This document shows positions 27,027 to 36,480 of a stretch of DNA of 64,000 bases, piece by piece. The notes below the pieces were generated by a model. It searched no databases. It was not told the DNA's origin and saw only the letters and a list, made by a program, of their open reading frames with translations. Location of the stretch: positions 1 to 64,000 of the forward strand of contig JACREY010000012.1 in the NCBI GenBank assembly GCA_016218085.1, read 5' to 3'. The stretch is from Ignavibacteriota bacterium. GTDB lineage: Bacteria; Bacteroidota; Ignavibacteria; Tepidaquicellales; Tepidaquicellaceae. Within the stretch, counting starts at the first letter, position 1. Each line of letters opens with the position of its first letter. The translations under genes and the position numbers were made by a program.

Positions 27027-27470
27027 ATTAGAAAAATAAATTTCCTGTCGCGGGGAGTCTCTCCGATGATTTGTATCGGAGGACTCCCGTAAAAAAATAT
27101 TTCACCCCTTCGGGGTTTCCGCTCTTAACTCTCAAAAGCTTAGCGTCTTTGTGTCTTAGTTTGAAAGCTCTTCGCTCTTCATTCAGAATTCATAATTTGC
27201 GTTCTTTGCATACCGATTTATCGGGACATAATTCAGAATTTTAAATTGCTCTAACGCTCTTTGTTCTTTGAAAAATCTTTGTATTCTTAGTGCCTTAATG
27301 GTGAAAGGCTCTTAGCTCTTAACCCTGAAAAAAATCGGCTCTTATCTGCACAAATCCTCGCTCTTTGAGCTCGCCGTGGCGGGAGCGTTATCTGCGTTCA
27401 AAAGATTTTGCTCTTCCTCCGTCTACTGTTTTCCGTTGTTTTAATAATCAAAAAATTTTAAGTTATCCAT
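27027..27470. other. Repeat-filled gap before ispF
   Basis: About 440 bp without a gene. It holds the second GAGTC-CCGAT hairpin, a CACCCCTTCGGGGTTTCC hairpin near 27104-27120, and many short word repeats (CTCTTAACTCT, TTCTTAGTGCCTTAATGGTG). Cassettes headed GCGTTCTTTGCAT (about 27204) and CGCTCTTTGAG + CTCGCCGTGGCGGGAG (about 27359) interrupt the word DNA. No promoter could be singled out. Confidence 0.75.
27051..27089. repeat. GAGTC-CCGAT hairpin repeat, copy 2
   Basis: A 39-bp palindrome in the same orientation as copy 1, closer to the minus-strand copies at 38445 and 38721. It continues into the AAATATTTCACCCCTTCGG block that is also found, inverted, next to the copy at 38445. Confidence 0.85.
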
Positions 27471-27950
27471 ATGAACAGAACAAACTTCAAAATCGGCTAC
27501 GGATACGACGTGCACCGCCTTGCAAAAGGCAGAAAGCTTATTCTCGGCGGAGTGGAAATTCCTCATAAGGTCGGACTCGACGGACACTCCGATGCAGACG
27601 TTTTACTGCACGCAGTATGCGATGCACTGCTCGGCGCGGCGGGATTCGAAGATATCGGACACCGGTTTCCCAATACAGACCCGAAGTATAAGAACATTTC
27701 CAGCCTGATTTTGCTGAAAGAAACAATGAAACTGCTTTCATTAAAAAAGTGGAAAGTCGGAAACATAGACTGTATGCTGATACTCGAAGAACCGAAAATT
27801 TACAAACATATCGCTCAAATGAAAAAAAATATTTCCGCAATTATAAAAACTAAAGAAATCTCAATCAAGGCAACAACTTCCGAAGGCCTTGGGTTTGTCG
27901 GACAAAAAAAAGGGTGTGTCTGCTCCGCAGTTGCATTAATTTATAAATAA
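27471..27950 (+). CDS. ispF: 2-C-methyl-D-erythritol 2,4-cyclodiphosphate synthase
   Basis: 159 residues, the normal size for IspF of the MEP isoprenoid pathway. The zinc and active-site blocks are complete: GYDVHRL (Asp13, His15), [22 protein letters not shown] near 44-65, and [11 protein letters not shown] near 66-76. The terminal [11 protein letters not shown] near 131-141 forms the CDP site and subunit contact. It is followed 6 bp later by a PAP2 gene and then lnt, an envelope-oriented group. Confidence 0.97.
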   Translation: MNRTNFKIGYGYDVHRLAKGRKLILGGVEIPHKVGLDGHSDADVLLHAVCDALLGAAGFEDIGHRFPNTDPKYKNISSLILLKETMKLLSLKKWKVGNIDCMLILEEPKIYKHIAQMKKNISAIIKTKEISIKATTSEGLGFVGQKKGCVCSAVALIYK

Positions 27951-27955
27951 GTCAG

Positions 27956-28504
27956 GTGAATATATTACAATCAATAGATAATTCGGTTTTTTATTTTATA
28001 AACGGCACACTTGCAAATCCGCTTACGGATGTACTTATGCCGTTCATCACCGTGGAAAAGCACTGGTTCGTTTTTTATGCAATAATGTGGCTCTACCTGA
28101 TGATAGCCGGAGGCAAAAAAGGCCGAACGGTTGCACTGCTGGCGATATTTCTTGTTGCAGTCACGGACCAGGCAAGCAGCCATTTTCTTAAGGACTGGAT
28201 CCAGAGAGTCCGCCCTTGTCACGTTCTTCCGGGCGTTCACCTGCTTGTCGGTTGCACGGATTCGTTCTCGTTCCCTTCTTCCCATGCGGTGAATAATTTT
28301 GCAGGAGCGTTTTTCTTTGCGCATTTTTACCCGAAGATGAAATATGCTTTTTATACGGGAGCATTCCTGATGGCTATCTCGAGGGTATTCTGCGGAGTGC
28401 ATTATCCGTCTGATATTCTCGGCGGTTCCATTATCGGAATCCTGATTGCCTGGGGAATAACCGTTTTATGGGATAAAATAAATTCTCGGATAAAGCTTAC
28501 CTGA
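27956..28504 (+). CDS. PAP2-family membrane phosphatase
   Basis: 182 residues, five to six TM helices. The three catalytic motifs of PAP2/BacA-alternative phosphatases are visible: KDWIQRVRP near 80-88, PSSHAVNNF near 105-113 and SRVFCGVHYPSD near 142-153. The likely role is dephosphorylation of undecaprenyl diphosphate or of a lipid-A or phosphatidyl phosphate outside the membrane. The start codon is GTG. Its stop overlaps the next gene by a base, so translation with lnt is probably coupled. Confidence 0.92.
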   Translation: MNILQSIDNSVFYFINGTLANPLTDVLMPFITVEKHWFVFYAIMWLYLMIAGGKKGRTVALLAIFLVAVTDQASSHFLKDWIQRVRPCHVLPGVHLLVGCTDSFSFPSSHAVNNFAGAFFFAHFYPKMKYAFYTGAFLMAISRVFCGVHYPSDILGGSIIGILIAWGITVLWDKINSRIKLT

Positions 28505-30147
28505 TGAAAATAAAGAATATTCTTCTATATTTGGTTACAGGTTTATTGCTCGGACTGGCATATCCGCCTGTTGATTTTTACCTGCTGATTTTTGCGGGGT
28601 ATGCAATGCTGATTCATTTAATAGAAACCTCATCCGGATATAAGGAGTTATTAAAGAGAATTTATTTTTCGGTAATTTTCTTCGAGCTTTTTGCAACATC
28701 CTGGGTTGCCCTGAGCGGTATGCGCGAATCTGCGGACAGGTTCTTGATTGCAGGCGGTGTTTTCGTGATTTTTTTTCATCCCGTGTTTTTTCTTTTCCCG
28801 TCTGTATTTTATTATTCAGTAGTCAGGAATCTGAAATCGGAAAAATATCCGAATTTGCATCTTATTGCGTTCCCGTTTATCTTCACTGCATTAGAATACC
28901 TGCAGACCTTAACAGAGGTCACCTTCCCGTGGCTGTTTGCAGGAAATGCATTTTCCAACAATCTTGATAAAATCCAGTACATAGATTATACCGGTGTTTA
29001 CGGAGTTTCTTTCTGGGCGCTGGTTTTGAGTGCATTGGTGTATTATGTTTTCAAAACATTTAATTCTTCGGAAGGCAGCATTTTCGACGCGCTGAAGAAA
29101 GGGAAGATAAAAATTATTCTTGTGCTGATAGTTTTAATATACATTCTCCCGAATATTTACACGGGCATTTCGTCGCCTTCAAAGAAGTATTTAAATAATT
29201 CAGATGAGAAAATTTCAGTCGGAGTTATTCAGCCGAATGTAGGCGCGTGGGTGAAGTGGGGAGCAAACCAGAAAATTCTGGTTGATGATTATTCGAAAAT
29301 GGTAAAAGAGGTTTCCGCAAAAAAACAAAATTTGAAGCTGATAGTACTGCCCGAAACCGCAATGCCTTTCTTTTTATTATATGATGTCTATTATGATTTA
29401 TTTAAAATATTCAAAAATGCCTGCGACAGTTCAGGAACAAACGTTCTTACCGGAACACCGGATATAAAAATTTACGAAAATCAATCGCTTGCAAAAGTTG
29501 ATTCCAAAATTTTTTCTTCCAGAGGACAGTATTATGATTCATACAACTCCGCAGTTCTCCTCGAGAAAGGAAAAGATAAACTTCATTACCAGAAATTCAA
29601 CAAGATTAAGCTCGTTACCGGAAGCGAAAGAATGCCGTACCAGAAAAATATTCCTTTTCTTAAAGACATAATAAAGTGGGGCGTGGGATTAAGCTCTTAC
29701 CAGCTTGGCGAGGACACAACGATTTTCACGATAGACAACAAGTACAAATTCAACACTGCGATTTGCTTTGAATCCGTATTTCCGGGTTTCTTCTCGGATT
29801 TCATAGAAAAGGGTGCGCAGTTTTCCGTGATAATTACAAATGACGCATGGTGGGGAAAATTTCCGGGAACCTTTCAGCATAACAGGTATGCAGTTTTCCG
29901 CGCTGTCGAGAACAGACGCTGGATAGTAAGATGCGCCAATACAGGCGTATCCTGCATCATAGACCCGTGCGGAAATATGCTTAATGAAACCGGGGTAAAT
30001 GAGAGGGCTTTATTTACCGGTGAAATCGGAATTCGTAATGAAAAAACTTTCTATACAAAATACGGAGATGTGTTTTCAGTTGCCGTTATGATTATTGCCG
30101 GTATTTTCTTTCTCGGTGGAATTATCTCAAGAAAAATTAAAGCTTAG
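28504..30147 (+). CDS. lnt: Apolipoprotein N-acyltransferase
   Basis: 547 residues. Lnt transfers an acyl chain from phospholipid to the N-terminal cysteine of lipoproteins. Several TM helices in the first ~230 residues are followed by a periplasmic nitrilase-like domain. The Glu-Lys-Cys triad lies in LPETAMP near 285, the YQKFNKIKL block near 363, and TAICFESVFPG near 420. A short C-terminal TM ends the protein. The last 11 bp overlap the convergent HU-SPOR gene. Confidence 0.95.
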   Translation: MKIKNILLYLVTGLLLGLAYPPVDFYLLIFAGYAMLIHLIETSSGYKELLKRIYFSVIFFELFATSWVALSGMRESADRFLIAGGVFVIFFHPVFFLFPSVFYYSVVRNLKSEKYPNLHLIAFPFIFTALEYLQTLTEVTFPWLFAGNAFSNNLDKIQYIDYTGVYGVSFWALVLSALVYYVFKTFNSSEGSIFDALKKGKIKIILVLIVLIYILPNIYTGISSPSKKYLNNSDEKISVGVIQPNVGAWVKWGANQKILVDDYSKMVKEVSAKKQNLKLIVLPETAMPFFLLYDVYYDLFKIFKNACDSSGTNVLTGTPDIKIYENQSLAKVDSKIFSSRGQYYDSYNSAVLLEKGKDKLHYQKFNKIKLVTGSERMPYQKNIPFLKDIIKWGVGLSSYQLGEDTTIFTIDNKYKFNTAICFESVFPGFFSDFIEKGAQFSVIITNDAWWGKFPGTFQHNRYAVFRAVENRRWIVRCANTGVSCIIDPCGNMLNETGVNERALFTGEIGIRNEKTFYTKYGDVFSVAVMIIAGIFFLGGIISRKIKA

Positions 30148-32419
30148 ACAGAATGTTCTTTGCTTCTTTAAGGGAGTTGTATGGACCAAGTTTCATAATG
30201 TAATATGTCCTTCCTTCTGATTTCACTTCTTCGTAGCCGGGCGTTATACCTTTATCTTTAAGCGCTTTGATTTCCTTTGCAAGTACAAACTGGTTATCAT
30301 ACTCGCCAAACTCAATGTAGAATCCTTTGGAAGTTTCTTTTATTACCTTGTCGTCTTTTTCAAAAACGGTTTCAGCTTCTTCTTGTACGGCCGTTTTGTT
30401 TGTGTCTGCATAGATTACACTGTCGCTGCCTTTTGTCAGGGTTGAATCCGCAGGATGCGGAACGGGAATCTGCATATTCTGCTCCGGGGATTTGTTCACA
30501 AATCTCTGGTATAGAACCACAAAGACGATTATTGCAATTAATAATGTCACCATTACTATTGTCATTCTTACTGCGGGAGTAATTTTCTTCTTCGGTGATT
30601 CCGGTTTTTCCACTGTCTGCTCTTCTGTCTTTTTTTCTCTGTCTGCATCTATAAGATTTGTAATATCATCGTAAGTTTTAATTGTTTCTGTTTTTTCCTG
30701 AATTTCTGGGGGTTCGCTTTCGGCAGGTTTTTCCGAAACATTCTTCTCTTCGTCTGATTCGGTTTTAAAATTTCTGAACATTTCTTCAAGCTCGCTGAAA
30801 GATGTTAACCCGTTTTCATCTTTTTCAGGTTTTTCTTCTGCGGAAGGGATTATAGGCTCATCAAGCAGCCTGTCAAAAATTTTCATTTCTGCATTAAACG
30901 ACGAAACTTTTATTTCTTCGGATTCCGGAACTATCTGTTCCTCTGCCGGTTTACCGAATAAATCTTCAAAAACATTATCCGGATTCGTTAATCCGGCATC
31001 CTGCTCGGGAATTATATCTTCCTGTTTTTCCTCGGATTCGGATTCTTTCTTTTCCTCCTCTTCGTGTTTAATGTCTTCTTTTTCTTCCTGAATGAAACTC
31101 TCCGATGTAATACCTTTTTGTTCAGCGGGGATTTCTACGGGTCCTGTCGTGTCTGTTTTACCTTCGTCTGAAATAAGCCCGAGCAATTCTTCAAGTATTT
31201 TCCCTTCATCATCAGCAAAAACGTTCTGCCGTGGCCGGTCCAGCGTACTTTCGTCGTGAAGCTTCGGCTTTTCTTCTTCGTCAATTGTTTTTGGTCCCGA
31301 AATATCCACAACATCATCTTCGTCTGATTTTTCAAGCCTGCTGATTTCCTCCAGTATCTTCTTTCTTTCTTCCAGCATCTGAAGCAACTCTGCCTCAAGC
31401 TCAAGGCTCGTTTTCGGGAAGTCTTCTTTTTGCTGTACGGTAATTATATCTTCACTTTCTTCCTCTGTAAAAATTTCTTGCTTTGGCTCGCCAGGGATTT
31501 CGACTTCCGGTGTGTCGGCTGAATCTGGTGTTTCCTCCGAAGGAATATTTTCTTCTCGTATTTCTTCCGTTATGAATGCTTTCAGCTGCTCTATTTCATC
31601 TTCAATTTTATCCGTTAAGGATTTTTTGTTTTCGCACTTTTCTTCTTTGATATATACCGTTGCATCACGGGAAATTGTTTTTGCGGCTGATTTAAATTCT
31701 TTTGTTCCCTTTGCAGTAAATTCAAGTATTCTTTCCGGGAATTTAACCGAATTAAGCACTTCGATAATCCTTGCCTTTTCGCCTTCTATGTTATTTGGCT
31801 TAACTTCTTCGTCCGACATCACCTTAAGTTCAGCATTAATTTCTTCTGGAATTCTTTCTGTGTAAATTTCGGCTTGCGGCTTTTCGGGTATCAGAATTTC
31901 TTCTTTTCTTTCCTCTGTTTTTAAGGTAGGAATTTCAGGCTTGTCAGATTCGGGTATCAGGATTTTTTCTTTCAGCTTTTCGGTTTCAAGTACGGGAACT
32001 TCCGGTCCGGAATCCTCGTGAATTAAAACCTCTGCGTTTTCAGTGGAAGAAAAAGCGTTGTCTTCAAAATCAATCAGAAGAATTTCTTCTGTTTCCTCCC
32101 CTGATTCAATGCTATGGTATTCCGGGGAAACGGCAGAGTCAAGAAGCCTTATCTGTACGGGTTTCAACTCTCCGAAATTATAGTTTATGTCTTCTGCAAA
32201 TTTCCTTACCGGAGAGAAAAGTACTGTTTTTTTCTGTTCCCCCTCTTCGTCTGTCTTTTTCTTTACACTGAATTTTCCGAATTCGCTTATGTTCACATTC
32301 TTGTCTTTAATAAATGCCGCTGCAAGGGTTTCGAAAATACCGTCGAAATACTCCGAAACTTTTATTTCGTCAACATTAAACTCCGAGGCAATCTGCTTTA
32401 TTAAAAAATCTTTCTTCAT
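30137..32419 (-). CDS. Membrane-anchored HU-SPOR fusion protein
   Basis: 760 residues in three parts. Residues 1-85 are HU/IHF-like (FLIKQIASEFNVDEIKVSEYFDGIFETLAAAF, then VNISEFGKFSVKKK). Residues ~90-615 are a very acidic, Glu/Pro/Ser-rich linker of low complexity. A TM helix lies at ~620-640 (MTIVMVTLLIAIIVFVVLYQRF), and the periplasmic tail ends in a SPOR domain near 690-760 (FYIEFGEYDNQFVLAKEIKALK ... YYIMKLGPYNSLKEA). SPOR domains bind denuded glycan at the division site. The layout suggests DNA or nucleoid contact inside and septal peptidoglycan contact outside; Bacteroidota have similar HU-CCDC81-SPOR proteins. A separate HU gene is directly upstream. Confidence 0.88.
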   Translation of the reverse strand: MKKDFLIKQIASEFNVDEIKVSEYFDGIFETLAAAFIKDKNVNISEFGKFSVKKKTDEEGEQKKTVLFSPVRKFAEDINYNFGELKPVQIRLLDSAVSPEYHSIESGEETEEILLIDFEDNAFSSTENAEVLIHEDSGPEVPVLETEKLKEKILIPESDKPEIPTLKTEERKEEILIPEKPQAEIYTERIPEEINAELKVMSDEEVKPNNIEGEKARIIEVLNSVKFPERILEFTAKGTKEFKSAAKTISRDATVYIKEEKCENKKSLTDKIEDEIEQLKAFITEEIREENIPSEETPDSADTPEVEIPGEPKQEIFTEEESEDIITVQQKEDFPKTSLELEAELLQMLEERKKILEEISRLEKSDEDDVVDISGPKTIDEEEKPKLHDESTLDRPRQNVFADDEGKILEELLGLISDEGKTDTTGPVEIPAEQKGITSESFIQEEKEDIKHEEEEKKESESEEKQEDIIPEQDAGLTNPDNVFEDLFGKPAEEQIVPESEEIKVSSFNAEMKIFDRLLDEPIIPSAEEKPEKDENGLTSFSELEEMFRNFKTESDEEKNVSEKPAESEPPEIQEKTETIKTYDDITNLIDADREKKTEEQTVEKPESPKKKITPAVRMTIVMVTLLIAIIVFVVLYQRFVNKSPEQNMQIPVPHPADSTLTKGSDSVIYADTNKTAVQEEAETVFEKDDKVIKETSKGFYIEFGEYDNQFVLAKEIKALKDKGITPGYEEVKSEGRTYYIMKLGPYNSLKEAKNILSKL

Positions 32420-32697
32420 TCGTCCTCGTTTATTCTTTTTACCAGTTTCTTTGATGGCTTAAATGTGATTTTATCCTTCGGGGGCAGAAGAACTTCGGCC
32501 TTTCTCTTGTAATCAGTAACGGTTTTTGCTTCACGCCTTTCGATTGTGAACTTGCCGAATCCTTTTATTTTTACTTTTTTTCCCTCTGTGATTGATTCTT
32601 TTAACAACTCAATCGTTCGGTTGAATATATTTATGCTGTCTTCCTTTCCGAAGGGACTCTTTATGTATACTTTATTTATCAGGCTCTTTTTGTTCAT
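32416..32697 (-). CDS. HU/IHF-family DNA-binding protein
   Basis: 93 residues, the size of HU. It has the expected pattern: helical N-terminus (SLINKVYIKSPFGKEDSINIFNRTIELLKESI), a beta arm region (GKKVKIKGFGKFTIERREAKT) and TFKPSKKLVKRIN at the end. The consensus arm proline is replaced by a Lys-rich stretch (VTDYKRKAEVLLPPKD), so it is a divergent HU. It is between msrC and the HU-SPOR gene; the stop overlaps the latter's start by 4 bp. Confidence 0.9.
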   Translation of the reverse strand: MNKKSLINKVYIKSPFGKEDSINIFNRTIELLKESITEGKKVKIKGFGKFTIERREAKTVTDYKRKAEVLLPPKDKITFKPSKKLVKRINEDE

Positions 32698-32699
32698 TG

Positions 32700-33203
32700 T
32701 TAAAAGAGATATTCTGTTTTTTTAATTAATTCTTCGAGATACTTTTTATCCGTATCGTCAAATGCTCCTGAAATCCCGCTGTCAATATCCAGCACCGCTG
32801 CGGTTCTCCCTTTTTTTATAACAGGAACCACAATTTCCGATTTCGACTCCGTATCGCAGAAGATGTGTCCCGGAAAAAGGTTTACGTCTTCCACTACAAT
32901 TGTTTCTTTTCTCTCCGCCGCAGTTCCGCAGACTCCATTTCCGAATTTAAGCCTGGTGCAGGCAACTTTTCCCTGAAAAGGCCCGAGCACCAGTTCATCT
33001 TTTCTTTGCTCATCAGTTAAATAAAATCCTGCCCACAAATAATAATCGAACGTATATTTTAAAACAGAAACTATATTAGCCAGGTTCGCTGTTTTGTTTT
33101 CTTCTCCTTTTATAAGAGAAGAAATCTGCGGCAGTACCGCCCTGTATTTTTCTTCTTTTGATAAATCCGTTAATTCCCTGAAATCTATTTCCCCTGACAT
33201 CAT
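32700..33203 (-). CDS. msrC: Free methionine-(R)-sulfoxide reductase (fRMsr, GAF fold)
   Basis: 167 residues, one GAF domain. The family signature is complete: LVLGPFQGKVACTRLKFGNG near 72-91, VCGTAAERKET, VEDVNLFPGHIFCDTESKSEIVVPV near 104-128. The three cysteines in VACT, VCGT and FCDT match the resolving and catalytic Cys of E. coli MsrC. It reduces free Met-R-O using thioredoxin; trxA is in this window. The ATG overlaps the upstream TPR-SPOR stop (ATGA), with GGTGG just before, so the two are coupled. Confidence 0.92.
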   Translation of the reverse strand: MMSGEIDFRELTDLSKEEKYRAVLPQISSLIKGEENKTANLANIVSVLKYTFDYYLWAGFYLTDEQRKDELVLGPFQGKVACTRLKFGNGVCGTAAERKETIVVEDVNLFPGHIFCDTESKSEIVVPVIKKGRTAAVLDIDSGISGAFDDTDKKYLEELIKKTEYLF

Positions 33204-35026
33204 TCCACCTTGTTTGCAGCTGTTTTTGCTTCGTCTATTGTTTTGAACGGACCAATCCTGACTCTGTAATATTTTCCTTTTGCTCCCAGGTCTGCTTCCG
33301 TTACACTTGCATTTATACCTTTCTTTTTTATATAGGTTGCCTTGCTGTCGGCTGAATTTTTATCCTTAAGCGAAGCTACCTGAAGGTATATACCGTCCCT
33401 GTCTTTTATCACAACGAAATTCTTAATCATTGTGACCTCTGGCTGAGTTTGTTTGTCGGTTTTTTCTTCGGGTTTTTTAACTTCTTCTTTAACCTCTTTT
33501 TTTTCTTTTTGCCCGGTAATAGTGTCTTTAATCTGCGTACTGTCGATGTTGCCTTTTTGCTTTACTGTATCGTTAATTTCCTGTGCTGATTCCTGCTTTG
33601 TCGTCTGAACTCGTTTTCCTATGTATTTATTATACGCAAAATAAGCGGCAACAGATAATACACCCAATACAAGAAAAATCAGGGGTATTACCAGCCAGGG
33701 CGATTTCATCAGGTTTCTTCTTTCATCATCCTGAAAAACAGGATTTGACATTCCTCCTGATTCAGGGGCAACCGGCTTAGTGTTCGGTTCTTCCGGCAGT
33801 AAAATTTCCCTGGGCTTTCTTGTGGGAACGGTTTCTTCCTGTTGGGGCAATTCCCCGGGCTTTTCTTCCGGTAGAATGCCGGTTTCGATTTCATTGTGAA
33901 GCTGTTTAACTTCTTCAGGTATTATTATTTCATTTTTATCTTTCTGTTCATAAATCAACTCAAAAATTTCAGTAAGAGGTTTTATGTCATCTTCGTTTTC
34001 TGCTTCGGTTTCTTTTTCTTCGTCCCTGAACATCGATTTAAAATCAATCTCGGGAATTTCTATATCCTCAGCCGTATTTTCTTTTACCTGTTCTTCCTTA
34101 ATGTCTTCTTCCCGGAGTTCTTCTGCTTTTTCTTCTTCGGGCCTTTCCTGCTTTTCTTCGGCAACATGTTCGCCGGGTTTTTGTTCTTCGGGTTCTTTGT
34201 GCTCTTCCTGTCCGTAAATTTCAAGAACGGGTTCACTGTGTTCGTCTTCTTTTACAACAGTTGTTTCGGTTACTGGTTCTTTGTGCTCTTCTTCCTTTAC
34301 AAGACTCATCGATTCAGACAGCTCTTTTCCCTCTGTTGGCTCCAGTGCCGTATTTATCTTTTCAATTTTTTCTTTTAACTCTTTTTCGTAAGAAGGATTA
34401 AGCTTAATTACTTTCTGCCAGTCGCTTCTTGCTTCGGACAATCTGTTTTGCAGGTAATAATACGCTATCCCGCGGTTGTAATATGCTCCGGCGTAATTCG
34501 GATTGATTTCTATTGCTTTTGAGTAATCCCTTACCGCCTCACTGTCTTTTGAAAAGAGATAATAAATATTACCCCTGTTGTTATAGGCTTCTGCAAAGTC
34601 CTCCTTGTATTCTATTGCTCTGTTGCACTGCTCGAGGGCTTCATCATATTTCTCGAGTTTTCTGTATGCATTGCCGCAGTTATTATAAGCTTCCGCGAAG
34701 TCGTGCTTGTATTCTATTGCCTTCTTAAAATCACTGATTGCCTCATTGTAAAGATTCAGTTTCAGCCGTGCGTATCCGCGCCTGTTGTAAATTGAAGCAA
34801 TATTTGCCTTTGACTTTGAATCTGTTATGGTAAGGAATCCGATAGCATCGGTATAGCTCTGTATTGCAGTGACCAGGCTTCCCGTTTCAAGGTAGCAGTT
34901 TCCGCGTATTTCGTAGAAAACGTGATTTTTGGGAAACCGCTCAATTAACTGATTACAATAATTTATTGCCTCGTAATAGTTCCTTTGTTCAAGTTCCTTT
35001 ATGACACTGTCAATAAGATTTTGCAT
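33200..35026 (-). CDS. TPR-SPOR membrane protein
   Basis: 608 residues. About five to six TPR units occupy residues 1-225, with clear consensus phrases such as AYNNCGNAYRKLEKYDEALEQC and AYYNRGIAYYYL. A Glu-rich low-complexity linker runs to ~435, then a TM helix (SPWLVIPLIFLVLGVLSVAAYFAY, near 442-465) and another charged linker. A SPOR domain ends the protein (GIYLQVASLKDKNSADSKATYIKKK ... YYRVRIGPFKTIDEAKTAA). The cytoplasmic TPR part should recruit partners; the SPOR part reads septal peptidoglycan. First gene of the operon with msrC, HU and HU-SPOR. Confidence 0.9.
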   Translation of the reverse strand: MQNLIDSVIKELEQRNYYEAINYCNQLIERFPKNHVFYEIRGNCYLETGSLVTAIQSYTDAIGFLTITDSKSKANIASIYNRRGYARLKLNLYNEAISDFKKAIEYKHDFAEAYNNCGNAYRKLEKYDEALEQCNRAIEYKEDFAEAYNNRGNIYYLFSKDSEAVRDYSKAIEINPNYAGAYYNRGIAYYYLQNRLSEARSDWQKVIKLNPSYEKELKEKIEKINTALEPTEGKELSESMSLVKEEEHKEPVTETTVVKEDEHSEPVLEIYGQEEHKEPEEQKPGEHVAEEKQERPEEEKAEELREEDIKEEQVKENTAEDIEIPEIDFKSMFRDEEKETEAENEDDIKPLTEIFELIYEQKDKNEIIIPEEVKQLHNEIETGILPEEKPGELPQQEETVPTRKPREILLPEEPNTKPVAPESGGMSNPVFQDDERRNLMKSPWLVIPLIFLVLGVLSVAAYFAYNKYIGKRVQTTKQESAQEINDTVKQKGNIDSTQIKDTITGQKEKKEVKEEVKKPEEKTDKQTQPEVTMIKNFVVIKDRDGIYLQVASLKDKNSADSKATYIKKKGINASVTEADLGAKGKYYRVRIGPFKTIDEAKTAANKVE

Positions 35027-35154
35027 AAATAAAATTTACCCGATATTAAGGTTAAATTTAATTTTTTATTATTTAATAAAAAACTTAAAAAAGAAGGTTT
35101 CTTTGTAATGACTTTAAGATTAAAAATATTAGATTTAAGTTCTGATTCTCTTAT

Positions 35155-36480
35155 ATGTCAGACAGGAAACTAATATTGTCCCTTGCAGTACCAGCAGTTC
35201 TTCAGACTGTGGTGAAATCCCTTTTTGCCATAGTAGATGCTTTCTGGGTCGGGAAAATGGGAAGCCTCGAGCTGGCTTCGATAACCGTGGCAACTTTTAT
35301 GGTGTGGGGAATACTTGCGCTCGGGGAAATTATAGCAACGGGTACCAATTCTATGATTGCCCATTCGACGGGAGCGGAAAAGCACGAGCTCTCAAAAGAA
35401 ATAGGTTCGCTGAACATAGTTAATACATTTTTTCATACGATAATACTGGCGGTCGTTCTGATACCTCTGCTTCCCCTATTTTATTACATTATGAATCTAT
35501 CCGCTGAACAGTCAAAGCTTGCAGGAGAATATCTCGTAACTCTGATAATCGGATTCCCGTGCATCACTCTACTCTCTACAGTAACTGCGATTTTCAGGGG
35601 ATACGGTGACACGAAGACCCCCTTTTACCTTCTGATACTTGCCATAGTCCTTAACATATTTCTTGCACCTCTTTTAATTTTCGGAATAAGCGGTCATTTT
35701 GCATTCGGAATGAAAGGGGCTGCGGCTTCTTCGCTGGTTTCCTATTTTATTTCATTCGTAATCGGATACAGGTTGCTGAGAAAAAGAGATTTAACCAGCA
35801 AAATAAACCATTATAAATTCGATTTTAAGATTTTAAAAGAAACATTGCGGATTGGAATGCCCGTTGCGCTTAACGGCATAGCGTTTTCGCTTATTTATAT
35901 TTTTGTTTCAAGGTTCGTTGCGGATTACGGTACCGTGGGTTTTGCGTCTCTGGGAATAGGGCACAGGTCTGAATCTCTTGCTTACCAGATTACCGTAGGG
36001 TTCGGACTTGCCTCCACAATACTCGTCGGACAGAGCATGGGCGCAAAGAACACTCCGAAAGCAGAAAGGCTCGCCTGGAAAATATTCGGAGTTGCCGCAT
36101 TCGCAATTATAATTTATTCTGCGGCACTTTTCATATTCAGCAGGGAAATTGCAATGATTTTTTCATCCGATGCGGATGTAATTAAAACCGCATCGACATA
36201 CAACCGAATTGCGGCAATTGTGCAGATATTCTCTGCGGCGGAAGTGATATTCGGCGGGGCTTTTGCCGGAGCGGGCGATACTCTGCCTACTGCGGTAATA
36301 GGATTTCCGCTGAACTTTTTAAGGATTCCTCTGGCGGCTTATTTTTCATACCTGTGGGGACTGAACGGCATCTGGATTGCTATATGCCTCTCGGTGGTTT
36401 TAAAAGGAATATTAACGGTAATTTGGTTTAATACGGGCAGGTGGAAGAAGAGAAAAACGCTGGTGGAAAGTATAAAGTAG
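35155..36480 (+). CDS. MATE-family efflux transporter
   Basis: 441 residues, twelve TM helices in two pseudo-symmetric bundles. It fits the MATE family: KLILSLAVPAVLQTVVKSLFAIVDAFWVGKMG near the N-terminus, IATGTNSMIAHSTGA, and GLASTILVGQSMGAKN in the second half. These exchange H+ or Na+ for cationic drugs or metabolites. The last codons (ESIK-stop) lie in a tandem word array that continues past the stop codon. Divergent from the TPR-SPOR operon. Confidence 0.93.
   Translation: MSDRKLILSLAVPAVLQTVVKSLFAIVDAFWVGKMGSLELASITVATFMVWGILALGEIIATGTNSMIAHSTGAEKHELSKEIGSLNIVNTFFHTIILAVVLIPLLPLFYYIMNLSAEQSKLAGEYLVTLIIGFPCITLLSTVTAIFRGYGDTKTPFYLLILAIVLNIFLAPLLIFGISGHFAFGMKGAAASSLVSYFISFVIGYRLLRKRDLTSKINHYKFDFKILKETLRIGMPVALNGIAFSLIYIFVSRFVADYGTVGFASLGIGHRSESLAYQITVGFGLASTILVGQSMGAKNTPKAERLAWKIFGVAAFAIIIYSAALFIFSREIAMIFSSDADVIKTASTYNRIAAIVQIFSAAEVIFGGAFAGAGDTLPTAVIGFPLNFLRIPLAAYFSYLWGLNGIWIAICLSVVLKGILTVIWFNTGRWKKRKTLVESIK

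Noticed and set aside
32416-32697. HU gene as a pseudogene fragment of HU-SPOR
   Set aside because: It is a full-length HU with its own start and stop, and differs in sequence from the HU domain of the fusion.
33896-34378. 160-codon Phe-rich ORF on the plus strand
   Set aside because: It is the complement of the Glu-rich linker of the TPR-SPOR gene; such GAA/GAG runs give Phe- and Leu-rich frames on the other strand.
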